A stretch of DNA of 64,000 nt from Actinopolyspora biskrensis (GTDB taxonomy: Bacteria > Actinomycetota > Actinomycetes > Mycobacteriales > Pseudonocardiaceae): the NCBI RefSeq assembly GCF_013408175.1, contig NZ_JACBYW010000004.1, forward strand, positions 443,583 to 507,582, written 5' to 3'. Positions 51,888 through 59,715 of this stretch are shown one piece after another. The position numbers and the translations under genes are program-made. The first letter of the stretch is position 1; each line of letters opens with the position of its first letter. The notes beneath the pieces are model-generated. The model saw only the letters and a program-made list of their open reading frames with translations, ran no database searches and had not been told where the DNA came from.

Positions 51888-54800
51888 GTGGCCGAAATCC
51901 GCGCCGCTGCGCAGTCGACCAGCCGGCCACACCTGAGCACCGCACCGGTGCTGGCGGTACTGGTGTGCCGTCGAGACGTGGATCGGTTGCCGGACGTGCT
52001 GTCGGCACTGGAACAGTTGACGGTTCGTCCGCGCCACCTCCTGGCGGTGGTCCCGGAAACGGACGGGGAAAGCCGCGCGTGGCTGGAGAGCTCCGCCGAC
52101 TCCGCCGCGCGGTCCGTGCCGGTGGACGGAGTGCTCACGGTCGGGGAGGGAACCGGATTCGGGGCCGCCGTCGGCCGCGCCCTGGAACACGCCCGCGAGC
52201 GCTGGGGTGATCCCGGCGGCTGGTTGTGGCCGCTGTACGACGACTCGATCCCCGAGCCCGAGTGCCTGGAGACCCTGCTCCGGGTGGCCGAGACGGATTC
52301 CGCGGCGGCGATGCTCGGGCCGCTGGGACTCGACTCGCGGGACCCCCGGCTGCTCGTCGAAGCCGGGCTGTCCATGGACACCTCGGGGCGAGTGCACACC
52401 GGTGTCGGGCAGTTCGGGCTCGATCCGGCTCTCGGGGCGGGAGCGGAGGACGCCGGGGCGGCACTCCAGGTTTCCGAGGTGCTGGCCGTTTCCGCGGCGG
52501 CGGCGTTGGTGCGGCGCGAGGTCTTCGAGGAACTGGACGGCTTCGACGAGTTCCTCTCCGAGCCCTGTGCCGATGTGGACCTGGGATGGCGGATCAACGC
52601 CGCGGGCCACCTCGTGCTGTGCGTGCCCCGGGCGCGGACGCGCCGCGCAGCGGGACCGCCCGCTCGCGGAAGGCTTCCGCCGGCGACGACGGCGGGGGGG
52701 ACGAGCGGTTCCACCGTCAACCGCGCGGACGAGCTGCGCACCTACCTGGCCAACATCGGCCCCCGCTCCGGGGTCCTCGCGGTGCCGCGCCTGCTGCTGC
52801 TCGGGGGCCTCCGGCTGCTCGGGTACGCCGCGACGCGCAGGTTCGCGGAGGCGAGAGCGGAGGCGGCGGCCGCGTGGATGCTGCTGACGGGGCGGCTCGG
52901 AATCCGCTCCGCCGGGCGCACGCACGGCAGAAACCCGGTGAACCGGAGTTTTCGCGGGTTGCTGATCGGAAGGATCACCCGGATACGCATGGCCTGCCTC
53001 GCGGGTTACGCCCGGATCGTCCGGAACCGGGTTCGCCACGACACGCTGCTCGGTCTTCCGACGCGGGAGGAGCCCGCCCCGGTGGCACGCGGTTCCGGGG
53101 CGACTCCGCGCTACGGGCCGGACGCGTTGCCCGCGGGCGCTCTCGGCACCGTCGGGACCCGCAGACGTTCCGCGGCCGGGCTGCGCAGGCCGGACGAACC
53201 GGTCGTCGTCGCGGTTCCGGAGGACGCCGAGCGGGAGTCGCGAGACCCGCGGCCACGTCCCTCCCCTGGGCCGCGCGGAGGGACGGACAGCGGGGAGTCC
53301 GGGCAGCTGGTGCTGGTCCCGGTGAACCGGGGACGCGTGTTCCGCGAGCTGCTGCTCAATCCACCGATCTTGCTGGTGGTGGGGTTGGCGCTGTTCGCCC
53401 TGGCAGCGCACGGCCTGCTGGCGGACGGTCCCCGGATCGGGTTGAGTTTGCACGGCGGCAGGCTGCTTCCGGTCGCCGACCTGGAAACCACCTGGTCGAG
53501 CTATCTGGCAGCTTGGCACCCGGTGCACGGGGGGACAGCGGCGCAGGCCCCGCCCGCCCTGCTGGTGCTCGGGCTGCTGGGCGCGGTGCTGGCCCCGCTC
53601 GGCGGGCCGCCCGCCGCGCTCGCCCTGCTGGTGCTGTTGCAGCTTCCGCTCGCCGGGGCCGCGGCTTACCACGCCTGCGACGGACTCGCGGTTTCCCGCA
53701 CGGCGCGCGCGCTGGCCGCGGCGGCTTACGCGCTGCTGCCCGTTGGGATGCTCGCGGCGGCCGAGGGGCGTCCCGGTGTCGTGGTCGCCCACGTCCTGCT
53801 CCCACCGCTGCTCGTCGGGGCCATGTCGCTGGTGGGGACCATCCCGGCGAGAACCCCGGCCCGGCCGAACTGGCTCGGTACGGCGTGCCGAACAGCGTTG
53901 GGCGCGGCGGTGCTGGCCGCCTTCGCCCCCGGGATGTACGTGCTGTTGCTCGTGCTCGCCGCGGTGGGGTTCTGCTGTCCCGCCTCCGTGCGCACCAGCT
54001 TGTTCCGCCGCACGGCGGGGTTCGCCTCGCTGGTGCTGCTACCGGTGGCCTGCCTGCTGCCCTGGCCCGCCGTTCTGTTCCGCGAGCCCGAGATCCTGGT
54101 GCACGGTTTGGGGGCCCCGGTGGTGGAAACACCGGCCGGGATCTCGCTGCTGTCCCTGAACGCGGTGAACACCGTGGCCGGGTGGTCGGGGGTGCTGGTG
54201 GTGTGCGCGGCCGTGATCGCCGTGCTGCGCACCCGGGACCGCGCGGTGCTCGGCGGGTTGCTCGTCGCGTTCGTCGGTTGGGGGGCGAGCCTGCTGGTCG
54301 GCCGGATCCCCTCGGCCCCGGCCTGGGGCGGGCCCGAAACGGTGGGCTGGCCGGGAGGGCCGCTGCTCCTCGTCGCGTGCGGTCTGCTGTGGACGACGTT
54401 GGCCGCGGTGGCGGTGGACCGCGCGGGGCGGCCGCCCGCGTCGTCGGTGCGGCGGCTGCTCACCGTTGCCACGGTGGCTTCCGTCGGACTGCTGGCGACC
54501 GGCTCGGCCTTCGCGGCGCAGTCCGGGCCGTTGCGGGTGACCGCGGGGTCCGCGGCGGGGGGCGAGTCGACGGGGGACGGGTACTGGTTGAGGCTTCGCC
54601 CCGGAGGACTCCCCCCGGAATTGACGCCGGACGGGCAGTCGCGGTTCGGCACCACGGCACTGGTGCCCGCGCCAGGTGCCACCGCCGCGCTCACGCGGAT
54701 CGAAGAGGACCTGCTGGCCGACGGCGCGGACCGCGTCCGCTCCGGGGTGGCCGCCGCTGCCGCCCGTGGGGTGGGGCGGATCGCGGTTCCAGGGGGAGAG

Positions 54801-55283
54801 CGGGCGCGCCGGTTCGGCGAACTCGCCGGTGACCTCGTGGCGAGCTCGGGTGCCGCCCCGGACGGGGGAGCCGTCTTCCGCGTGCTGCTGCCGAACACGC
54901 CGGTGACGCTGCTCGGTCCGGCTCAGGCGAGCAACGCGCGGGAGGGAGGGCAGCCGCGGCCGCAGTCCCGCCCGATACGCGTCGGAGCGGATCTGCCGCA
55001 CGTGACGGTGCGTTTCTCCAGGGGAGGGCCGGGTCGCGTGCTGTTGCTCGCCGCACAGCGGGAGTCGGGCTGGCGCGCGCGGATCGGCGGTGAGCCGGTG
55101 GGACTCGCGACCGGGTGGGGCGAGCAGGTCGCCGTTCCGCTGCCCGAGAACGCGGGGGAGGTCACCATCGGGTTCACCGGGGTGCCCAGGACCACCCTGC
55201 TCTCGTTGCAGGCCGCCGCGCTCCTGTTCACGCTGATCGGTGCCGCTCCCGGTCGGGTGCGGAGCGGGCGCGGTCCCGGGTGA
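51888..55283 (+). CDS. Large GT2-type glycosyltransferase with multi-TM region
   Basis: A 1131-residue membrane protein. Residues about 20-260 resemble a GT2 domain: VLAVLVCRRDVDRLPDVLSA, GWLWPLYDDSIPEPE with an Asp pair, VRREVFEELDGFDEF and CADVDLGWRINAAG. After a helical and disordered linker (about 260-480) come about 12 hydrophobic helices from PPILLVVGLALFALAAHGLL onward, including ALLVLGLLGAVLAPLGG, LAAAAYALLPVGMLAAAE and CLLPWPAVLFREPEILVHGL. The last 200 residues form an exported beta-rich domain. It could extend or export a cell-wall glycan on the lipid carrier. The GTG at 51888 follows GGGAGGAG. Similar giant proteins occur next to whiB2 in other actinomycetes. Confidence 0.8.
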   Translation: MAEIRAAAQSTSRPHLSTAPVLAVLVCRRDVDRLPDVLSALEQLTVRPRHLLAVVPETDGESRAWLESSADSAARSVPVDGVLTVGEGTGFGAAVGRALEHARERWGDPGGWLWPLYDDSIPEPECLETLLRVAETDSAAAMLGPLGLDSRDPRLLVEAGLSMDTSGRVHTGVGQFGLDPALGAGAEDAGAALQVSEVLAVSAAAALVRREVFEELDGFDEFLSEPCADVDLGWRINAAGHLVLCVPRARTRRAAGPPARGRLPPATTAGGTSGSTVNRADELRTYLANIGPRSGVLAVPRLLLLGGLRLLGYAATRRFAEARAEAAAAWMLLTGRLGIRSAGRTHGRNPVNRSFRGLLIGRITRIRMACLAGYARIVRNRVRHDTLLGLPTREEPAPVARGSGATPRYGPDALPAGALGTVGTRRRSAAGLRRPDEPVVVAVPEDAERESRDPRPRPSPGPRGGTDSGESGQLVLVPVNRGRVFRELLLNPPILLVVGLALFALAAHGLLADGPRIGLSLHGGRLLPVADLETTWSSYLAAWHPVHGGTAAQAPPALLVLGLLGAVLAPLGGPPAALALLVLLQLPLAGAAAYHACDGLAVSRTARALAAAAYALLPVGMLAAAEGRPGVVVAHVLLPPLLVGAMSLVGTIPARTPARPNWLGTACRTALGAAVLAAFAPGMYVLLLVLAAVGFCCPASVRTSLFRRTAGFASLVLLPVACLLPWPAVLFREPEILVHGLGAPVVETPAGISLLSLNAVNTVAGWSGVLVVCAAVIAVLRTRDRAVLGGLLVAFVGWGASLLVGRIPSAPAWGGPETVGWPGGPLLLVACGLLWTTLAAVAVDRAGRPPASSVRRLLTVATVASVGLLATGSAFAAQSGPLRVTAGSAAGGESTGDGYWLRLRPGGLPPELTPDGQSRFGTTALVPAPGATAALTRIEEDLLADGADRVRSGVAAAAARGVGRIAVPGGERARRFGELAGDLVASSGAAPDGGAVFRVLLPNTPVTLLGPAQASNAREGGQPRPQSRPIRVGADLPHVTVRFSRGGPGRVLLLAAQRESGWRARIGGEPVGLATGWGEQVAVPLPENAGEVTIGFTGVPRTTLLSLQAAALLFTLIGAAPGRVRSGRGPG

Positions 55284-55289
55284 GCCTCC

Positions 55290-55325
55290 CGCAGTGGGAA
55301 GTTCCGCCACGCAACCACCTACGCC
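55290..55325. repeat. Dispersed element fragment, inverted
   Basis: AGTTCCGCCACGCAACCACC then TACGCC is the reverse complement, with few differences, of the GGCGTAGGTGGTTGCTTGGCG-type block at 3624-3646. It lies between the convergent giant GT2 gene and the metallopeptidase-like gene. Confidence 0.5.
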
Positions 55326-55344
55326 AACCGACCCCGCCGAACTC

Positions 55345-55845
55345 TTACTGGTTGCCGCCGATGACTCCTGGATCCAGCCCCAGGTAGCTGGCGATCTGCT
55401 CCACGAGCACGTCGTGGAGCAGGTCCGTCAGGTCGGCGCCGTTCCGTGCGCGTGCTTCCAGTGGTCTCCGGTACAGCACGATCCGCGCCCGTGTCGGAAG
55501 GCCGCGGCGGTCCACGCCGGCGGGGACCAGCCGGGCGAGCGGCACGTTCGAGTCCACGACGACGTCGTCACCCCACACCACCGAGTCCGGCGAGGTGGCT
55601 TCGACTTGGGGAACCTCGTCCACGGCCACGTCCAGCTGGGTCAGTTCCGTCTGCCAGCGTTGTTCGATGGGGTCGAGCGCGTCGAGCACGAGCGCGTCGA
55701 AACGCTGGGACCTGCTTTTGGCCGCGGGTACGGAGGAGGGGTAGAGCGGTCCGCGCATTCCGCGACCACGTCGTTCCCGTCGTTTCCCGAGGCGTTGCCG
55801 AGTTTCCCGTGCGGTCACCACGCGACGAGGGTACGCCGTGCGCAC
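55345..55845 (-). CDS. Metallopeptidase-family (Rv3259-like) protein lacking HExxH
   Basis: A 166-residue homologue of mycobacterial Rv3259: MRGPLYPSSVPAAKSRSQRF, DPIEQRWQTELTQLDVAVDE, VPLARLVPAGVDRRGLPTRA and RIVLYRRPLEARA follow the family order. In the related zinc-dependent family the last helix carries HExxH; here it reads LHDVLVEQIASYLGLDP, so both His are missing and catalysis by zinc is not expected. The GTG at 55845 is the first start; GTG 55818 is an alternative. It is convergent to the GT2 gene and divergent from the DUF3499 gene, as in mycobacteria. Confidence 0.85.
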   Translation of the reverse strand: MRTAYPRRVVTARETRQRLGKRRERRGRGMRGPLYPSSVPAAKSRSQRFDALVLDALDPIEQRWQTELTQLDVAVDEVPQVEATSPDSVVWGDDVVVDSNVPLARLVPAGVDRRGLPTRARIVLYRRPLEARARNGADLTDLLHDVLVEQIASYLGLDPGVIGGNQ

Positions 55846-56076
55846 GGTCTGCTGGCAATCGTGCCCGCACGCCCGGAGACGTGCCGTGTCCGGTCACGCA
55901 CGTTCGGAACTCGTCCGTGCACGTGTTAACCCTTCGTGTCATACTTCACCCCATAGATGATCTTCGCAGTGCAACCGGGCGAGCGGCGGGGCCGCTGTCG
56001 CGCGTTCCGGTGCTTTGTGACCGGCTGTTCGGGGGAGTTTTCCGCGTGCCGTCGAGTGTTGGCGTGACAAGGGCGC

Positions 56077-56082
56077 TATGGT
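56077..56082 (+). promoter_or_regulatory. -10 box of leaderless DUF3499 gene
   Basis: TATGGT lies 7 bases before GTG 56090, the start at which family homology begins. An ATG overlapping this box gives four extra codons and is less likely. Confidence 0.5.
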
Positions 56083-56089
56083 GCCAGGC

Positions 56090-56452
56090 GTGCGGAGCGT
56101 GAGGCGTTGCTCGCGAAGCGGGTGTACCTACCCGGCGGTAGCTACGCTGACCTATGCCTATGCGGATTCGACCGCCGTGGTCGGGCCGCTGGCAAGTTAT
56201 GTCGAACCTCATAGCTATGATCTCTGCGAGGAGCATGCGATGCGGTTGACCGTCCCCAAGGGCTGGCACGTCGTGCGCCACGAGGGGGAGTTCTCCGCCG
56301 CGCAGCCCTCGGAGGACGATCTGACCGCCTTGGCCGAGGCGGTCCGGGAGGCGGGGCGTACCGACCCGTCGGCGACGGAGAACCCGGGAGTGCGCGGCGG
56401 GGGAAGCAGGCGTGGTCACCTGCGTGCGCTTCCCGATCCGGGCAAGGACTGA
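56090..56452 (+). CDS. DUF3499 family protein
   Basis: A 120-residue DUF3499 protein (Rv3258c-like). The front CSRSGCTYPAVATLTYAYAD and DSTAVVGPLASYVEPHSYDL, followed by CEEHA, form a probable zinc site with three Cys and the His after the last Cys. WHVVRHEGEF and DDLTALAEAVREAGR follow. The biochemical role is unknown; the gene always sits beside manB in mycolata. The leaderless start at 56090 is used in place of the ATG at 56078. Confidence 0.88.
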   Translation: MRSVRRCSRSGCTYPAVATLTYAYADSTAVVGPLASYVEPHSYDLCEEHAMRLTVPKGWHVVRHEGEFSAAQPSEDDLTALAEAVREAGRTDPSATENPGVRGGGSRRGHLRALPDPGKD

Positions 56453-56725
56453 CCCCTTGAGGGGCGCGTCCCGGTGGGCCGTCCGGTTCCGGCGTGGGAT
56501 ACCCCACTGAAACGTGGTGTGGATCACCGGGGCCCGTGGCTCGTCCGGGAGGTGCTTCGCCGGTCGCGCCGTCGGGATCGCTTCGATGTGCGGCCGAGTT
56601 CGTCGTTCTGCCCTGGTGTTTCCGTGCTCACGGAGCCGGGCTGCGGCTCCCGGGGCCATACGGACGAGCGGAACGGCCCTCGTTCTTGGCCGTCCGGCGG
56701 ACACCACTTCCGCCACGATCGCCGG

Positions 56726-56731
56726 TAGGCT
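56726..56731 (+). promoter_or_regulatory. Candidate -10 box of the manB operon
   Basis: TAGGCT, 43 bases upstream of the manB GTG, fits the box seen before other genes of this window and starts the manB-Trm112-SIS group. Confidence 0.4.
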
Positions 56732-56774
56732 CGGCACGCAGGCAAGAGTGCCGTTACTACGGGGAGAGTGCAGC

Positions 56775-58124
56775 GTGCGGGACCTGTCGGGGATCGTCAA
56801 GGCGTACGACATCCGGGGTTTGGTGGGCGAAGAGCTGAACGCGGAAGTGGCCCGCGAGGTCGGCGCCGCGTTCACCAGACTGGTCGGCGGCCCCGCTGTG
56901 GTGGTCGGCCACGACATGCGGGAGTCCTCTCCCGAGCTGGCGGCCGCGTTCTCCGAGGGAGTGACAGGCCAGGGAATCGATGTCGTGCACATCGGCCTGG
57001 CCAGCACGGACATGCTGTACTTCGCCTCCGGGCACTTGGATCTTCCCGGCGCGATGTTCACGGCCAGTCACAATCCGCCCGAGTACAACGGGATCAAGTT
57101 GTGCCGGGCCGGGGCGGCACCGGTCGGCCAGGACAGCGGCCTGTCCGAGATCAAGGAGCTGGTCGGCCACGGGGTTCCCGAATTCCTGGGGGCGCAGGGC
57201 GCGGTCACGGAGCGGGGCATGCTCCGGGGATACGCGGACTTCCTGCGCGGGTTGGTCGATCTGACCTCCATCCGCCCGCTGCGGATCGCGGTGGACGCGG
57301 GCAACGGCATGGCGGGCCACACGGTCCCCAGCGTTCTGGACGGTCTTCCCGTCGAGCTGGTGCCCATGTACTTCGAACTCGACGGGACCTTCCCCAATCA
57401 CGAGGCGAACCCGCTGGAACCGGAGAACCTCGTGGACCTGCGGGCCAAGGTCCGCGAGGTGGGGGCCGACGTGGGGCTCGCGTTCGACGGTGACGCCGAT
57501 CGCTGCTTCGTGCTCGACGCGGAGGGCGCCCCCGTCGCGCCGAGCGCCATCACGGCGCTGATCGCCACCAGGGAGCTGAAGAGGGAACCGGGGGCCACGG
57601 TCATCCACAACCTGATCACCTCCAGGGGCGTTCCCGAGATGGTGCGCGAGAACGGCGGCAAACCGGTGCGCACCAGGGTCGGTCACTCCTTCATCAAGCA
57701 GACGATGGCCGAAACCGGTGCGATCTTCGGCGGGGAGCACTCTGCGCACTACTACTTCCGGGATTTCTGGCGTGCCGACTCGGGGATGCTCGCCGCCCTG
57801 CACGTGCTGGCCGCCCTGGGGGAGCAGCACAAGAGCCTGGCCGAACTGATGTCCGACTACTCCCGCTACGTGTCCTCGGGCGAGGTCAATTCGCGGGTGG
57901 ACGACCAGACCACCCGGATGCGCGCGGTGATCGAGTCTTTCCGCGACCGCAACGGCGCTCGTATCGACGAGCTGGACGGGCTTACCGTGGAACTGGGGGA
58001 CGGTTCGTGGTTCAATCTCCGTCCGTCCAACACCGAGCCGGTGCTGCGCCTGAACGTGGAGGCGGTCGATTCCGAGACGATGGCCGCCCTGCGCGACGAG
58101 GTGCTCGCGGTGCTGCGGGAGTAG
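56775..58124 (+). CDS. manB: Phosphomannomutase/phosphoglucomutase
   Basis: A 449-residue alpha-D-phosphohexomutase that interconverts mannose-6-phosphate and mannose-1-phosphate. The active phosphoserine loop is TASHNPPEYNGIK (about residues 97-109), the metal loop DGDADRCF (about 239-246), the sugar loop GGEHSAHYYF (about 318-327) and the phosphate loop RPSNTEPVLRL near 415-425. AYDIRGLVGEELN marks the N-terminus. The GTG at 56775 follows GGGGAG. It begins a co-directional set with the Trm112-like protein, the SIS protein and ManA, feeding GDP-mannose synthesis. Confidence 0.95.
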   Translation: MRDLSGIVKAYDIRGLVGEELNAEVAREVGAAFTRLVGGPAVVVGHDMRESSPELAAAFSEGVTGQGIDVVHIGLASTDMLYFASGHLDLPGAMFTASHNPPEYNGIKLCRAGAAPVGQDSGLSEIKELVGHGVPEFLGAQGAVTERGMLRGYADFLRGLVDLTSIRPLRIAVDAGNGMAGHTVPSVLDGLPVELVPMYFELDGTFPNHEANPLEPENLVDLRAKVREVGADVGLAFDGDADRCFVLDAEGAPVAPSAITALIATRELKREPGATVIHNLITSRGVPEMVRENGGKPVRTRVGHSFIKQTMAETGAIFGGEHSAHYYFRDFWRADSGMLAALHVLAALGEQHKSLAELMSDYSRYVSSGEVNSRVDDQTTRMRAVIESFRDRNGARIDELDGLTVELGDGSWFNLRPSNTEPVLRLNVEAVDSETMAALRDEVLAVLRE

Positions 58125-58232
58125 TCACGGAAACGTGCTCGACGCTACCCGCATGGAGGCTCGTCCGGGACTTGCTTCGGTGGGATGGTGTTCATCCCAT
58201 CGGTGTCGGCGCGTGAACATCCGGGAGGAATA

Positions 58233-58460
58233 GTGAGTATCGCGATGGATCCCGAACTGCGGGAGATCCTGGTTTGCCCCTGCCCGCGGAGCGCGCCGCT
58301 GCGGGACGGTCTGCCCGACCAACCCGAGGCCGACTACCTGACCTGCACGTCCTGCGGACGTTCCTTCCCCGTTCGGGACGGTGTTCCCGTGTTGTTGTTG
58401 CAGGAGGCGATCGGCGGTCCCGAGGAGGACACCACCTTCGACGGCCCTGGAAGGGGGTGA
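58233..58460 (+). CDS. Trm112-like zinc-ribbon protein
   Basis: A 75-residue Trm112/DUF343-type protein: LREILVCPCPRSAPLR and YLTCTSCGRSFPVRDGVPVL give the two Cys pairs of a small zinc ribbon. Bacterial members are often encoded beside sugar-phosphate enzymes. GTG 58233 follows GGGAGG. Its stop overlaps or abuts the start of the SIS gene, indicating coupling. Confidence 0.85.
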   Translation: MSIAMDPELREILVCPCPRSAPLRDGLPDQPEADYLTCTSCGRSFPVRDGVPVLLLQEAIGGPEEDTTFDGPGRG

Positions 58461-58462
58461 CG

Positions 58463-59542
58463 GTGGTGCTGGACGACAGCATTCTGGACGATCAACAACG
58501 TTTGTTCGCGCTGGACACCGAGGGGCTGCTTCGCTCGGCCGCCCTGGCCGGGGCGCAGGTGCGCTCGGTGGCCAACTCGGCGAGCGAAGCCGGGCTGGAC
58601 GAGTTCGTCACGGAGCGGCCGCGGGCTCTCGTGCTGTTGTCCCGAGCCGGCGTCGGCACCGCCGCGTGCAGGTCGCTGGCCGCGTTGCTCGGGCCTTCCT
58701 GCCCGGTTCCCGTGGTGGTCACCGAGGTGATCCCCTCCTGGGTCGGTCCGCTCGACGTGGTTTTCGCGTACGGAACCGACGGCGGCGACAAGGTCCTGGC
58801 GGAGTCCCTGGAGCTGGCCGGGCGCCGGGGTGCGAGCATCGTTCTCGCGGCTCCGGAGGAAGGACCGGTGGCCGCCTCCGTCGCGGGACGGGCCAGGTCC
58901 GTGCCGCCCCGGGTTCCGGTTCCGGAGGGGCTGGGGTTCGCGCACGTGTTCACGGCCGGGCTCCGCGTGTTCCAGGCGCTCGGGCTGTTGAGCGTCGACA
59001 CCGAAGCGCTGGCCGACGCGCTGGACGAACAGGCCGCCGCCGCGCACCCGCGCAACGAGACCCCGGAGAACCCGGCCAAGAAGCTGGTCCTCCGGTTGGC
59101 CGACCGGGTTCCGCTGCTCTGGGGCGTGGACGAGCTTTCCACGGCTCTGGGCGAGCACGGTGCCTACGTGCTCGGTTGCTACGCCGGAGTTCCGTGCGAC
59201 GTGAGCAGCTACGCGCAGGCGGTGAATCGTCGTTCGCTGCACGGCGCCGCTTCGGCGGTGGGGAGCGAGACCGATCTGTTCGCCGACCCGGAGGACACCA
59301 CGGCCGCGCTGCGCGTGCTGCTGCTCACGGTACGGACCGATGAGCGTGCGCTGCTCACCGAGCGGATGGCCACGGGAGCGCTGCCCGGAGCCGATGTGCT
59401 CTCCCCTTCGGAAACACGGGAGCAGGATGCGATCCTGCGTTCGGCGCTCCTGGCGGTCGGTTTCGACATGGCGGCGGTGTACCTCGGGCTGGCCTCGGGG
59501 CTGCCGGAAGGGCACGGGCGGTCGATGGTCGCGGCACGCTGA
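58463..59542 (+). CDS. SIS-domain (TobH-like) sugar isomerase-family protein
   Basis: A 359-residue protein of the bacterial phosphoglucose/phosphomannose isomerase-like SIS family (Rv3256c-like). Visible blocks are LDDQQRLFALDTEGLLRSAA, PRALVLLSRAGVGTAACRSL, VPVVVTEVIPSWVGPLDVVF and YGTDGGDKVLAESLELAGRR, then NPAKKLVLRLADRVPLLWG in the C-terminal part. Some catalytic positions of true isomerases are not obvious, so it may be regulatory. Several GTGs (58457, 58463, 58466) are possible; the GGAAGGGGG site fits 58463 best. It links manB and manA. Confidence 0.8.
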   Translation: MVLDDSILDDQQRLFALDTEGLLRSAALAGAQVRSVANSASEAGLDEFVTERPRALVLLSRAGVGTAACRSLAALLGPSCPVPVVVTEVIPSWVGPLDVVFAYGTDGGDKVLAESLELAGRRGASIVLAAPEEGPVAASVAGRARSVPPRVPVPEGLGFAHVFTAGLRVFQALGLLSVDTEALADALDEQAAAAHPRNETPENPAKKLVLRLADRVPLLWGVDELSTALGEHGAYVLGCYAGVPCDVSSYAQAVNRRSLHGAASAVGSETDLFADPEDTTAALRVLLLTVRTDERALLTERMATGALPGADVLSPSETREQDAILRSALLAVGFDMAAVYLGLASGLPEGHGRSMVAAR

Positions 59543-59715
59543 AACGGCCCGCGCGAGTGGGCGCCGGGTTTTGTACGAAGTTCCTCCGGGGCGGCCCGTG
59601 GCGAACTCGGTGGACTCCCCGATGCGGGAGGCACGTGGTACCGGATGTCCTCCGGTGGTGAAGGGGGCGTGGCCGATGCGGGGAAACGCGGTTAGACGAG
59701 GAAGCGAGAAGGACA

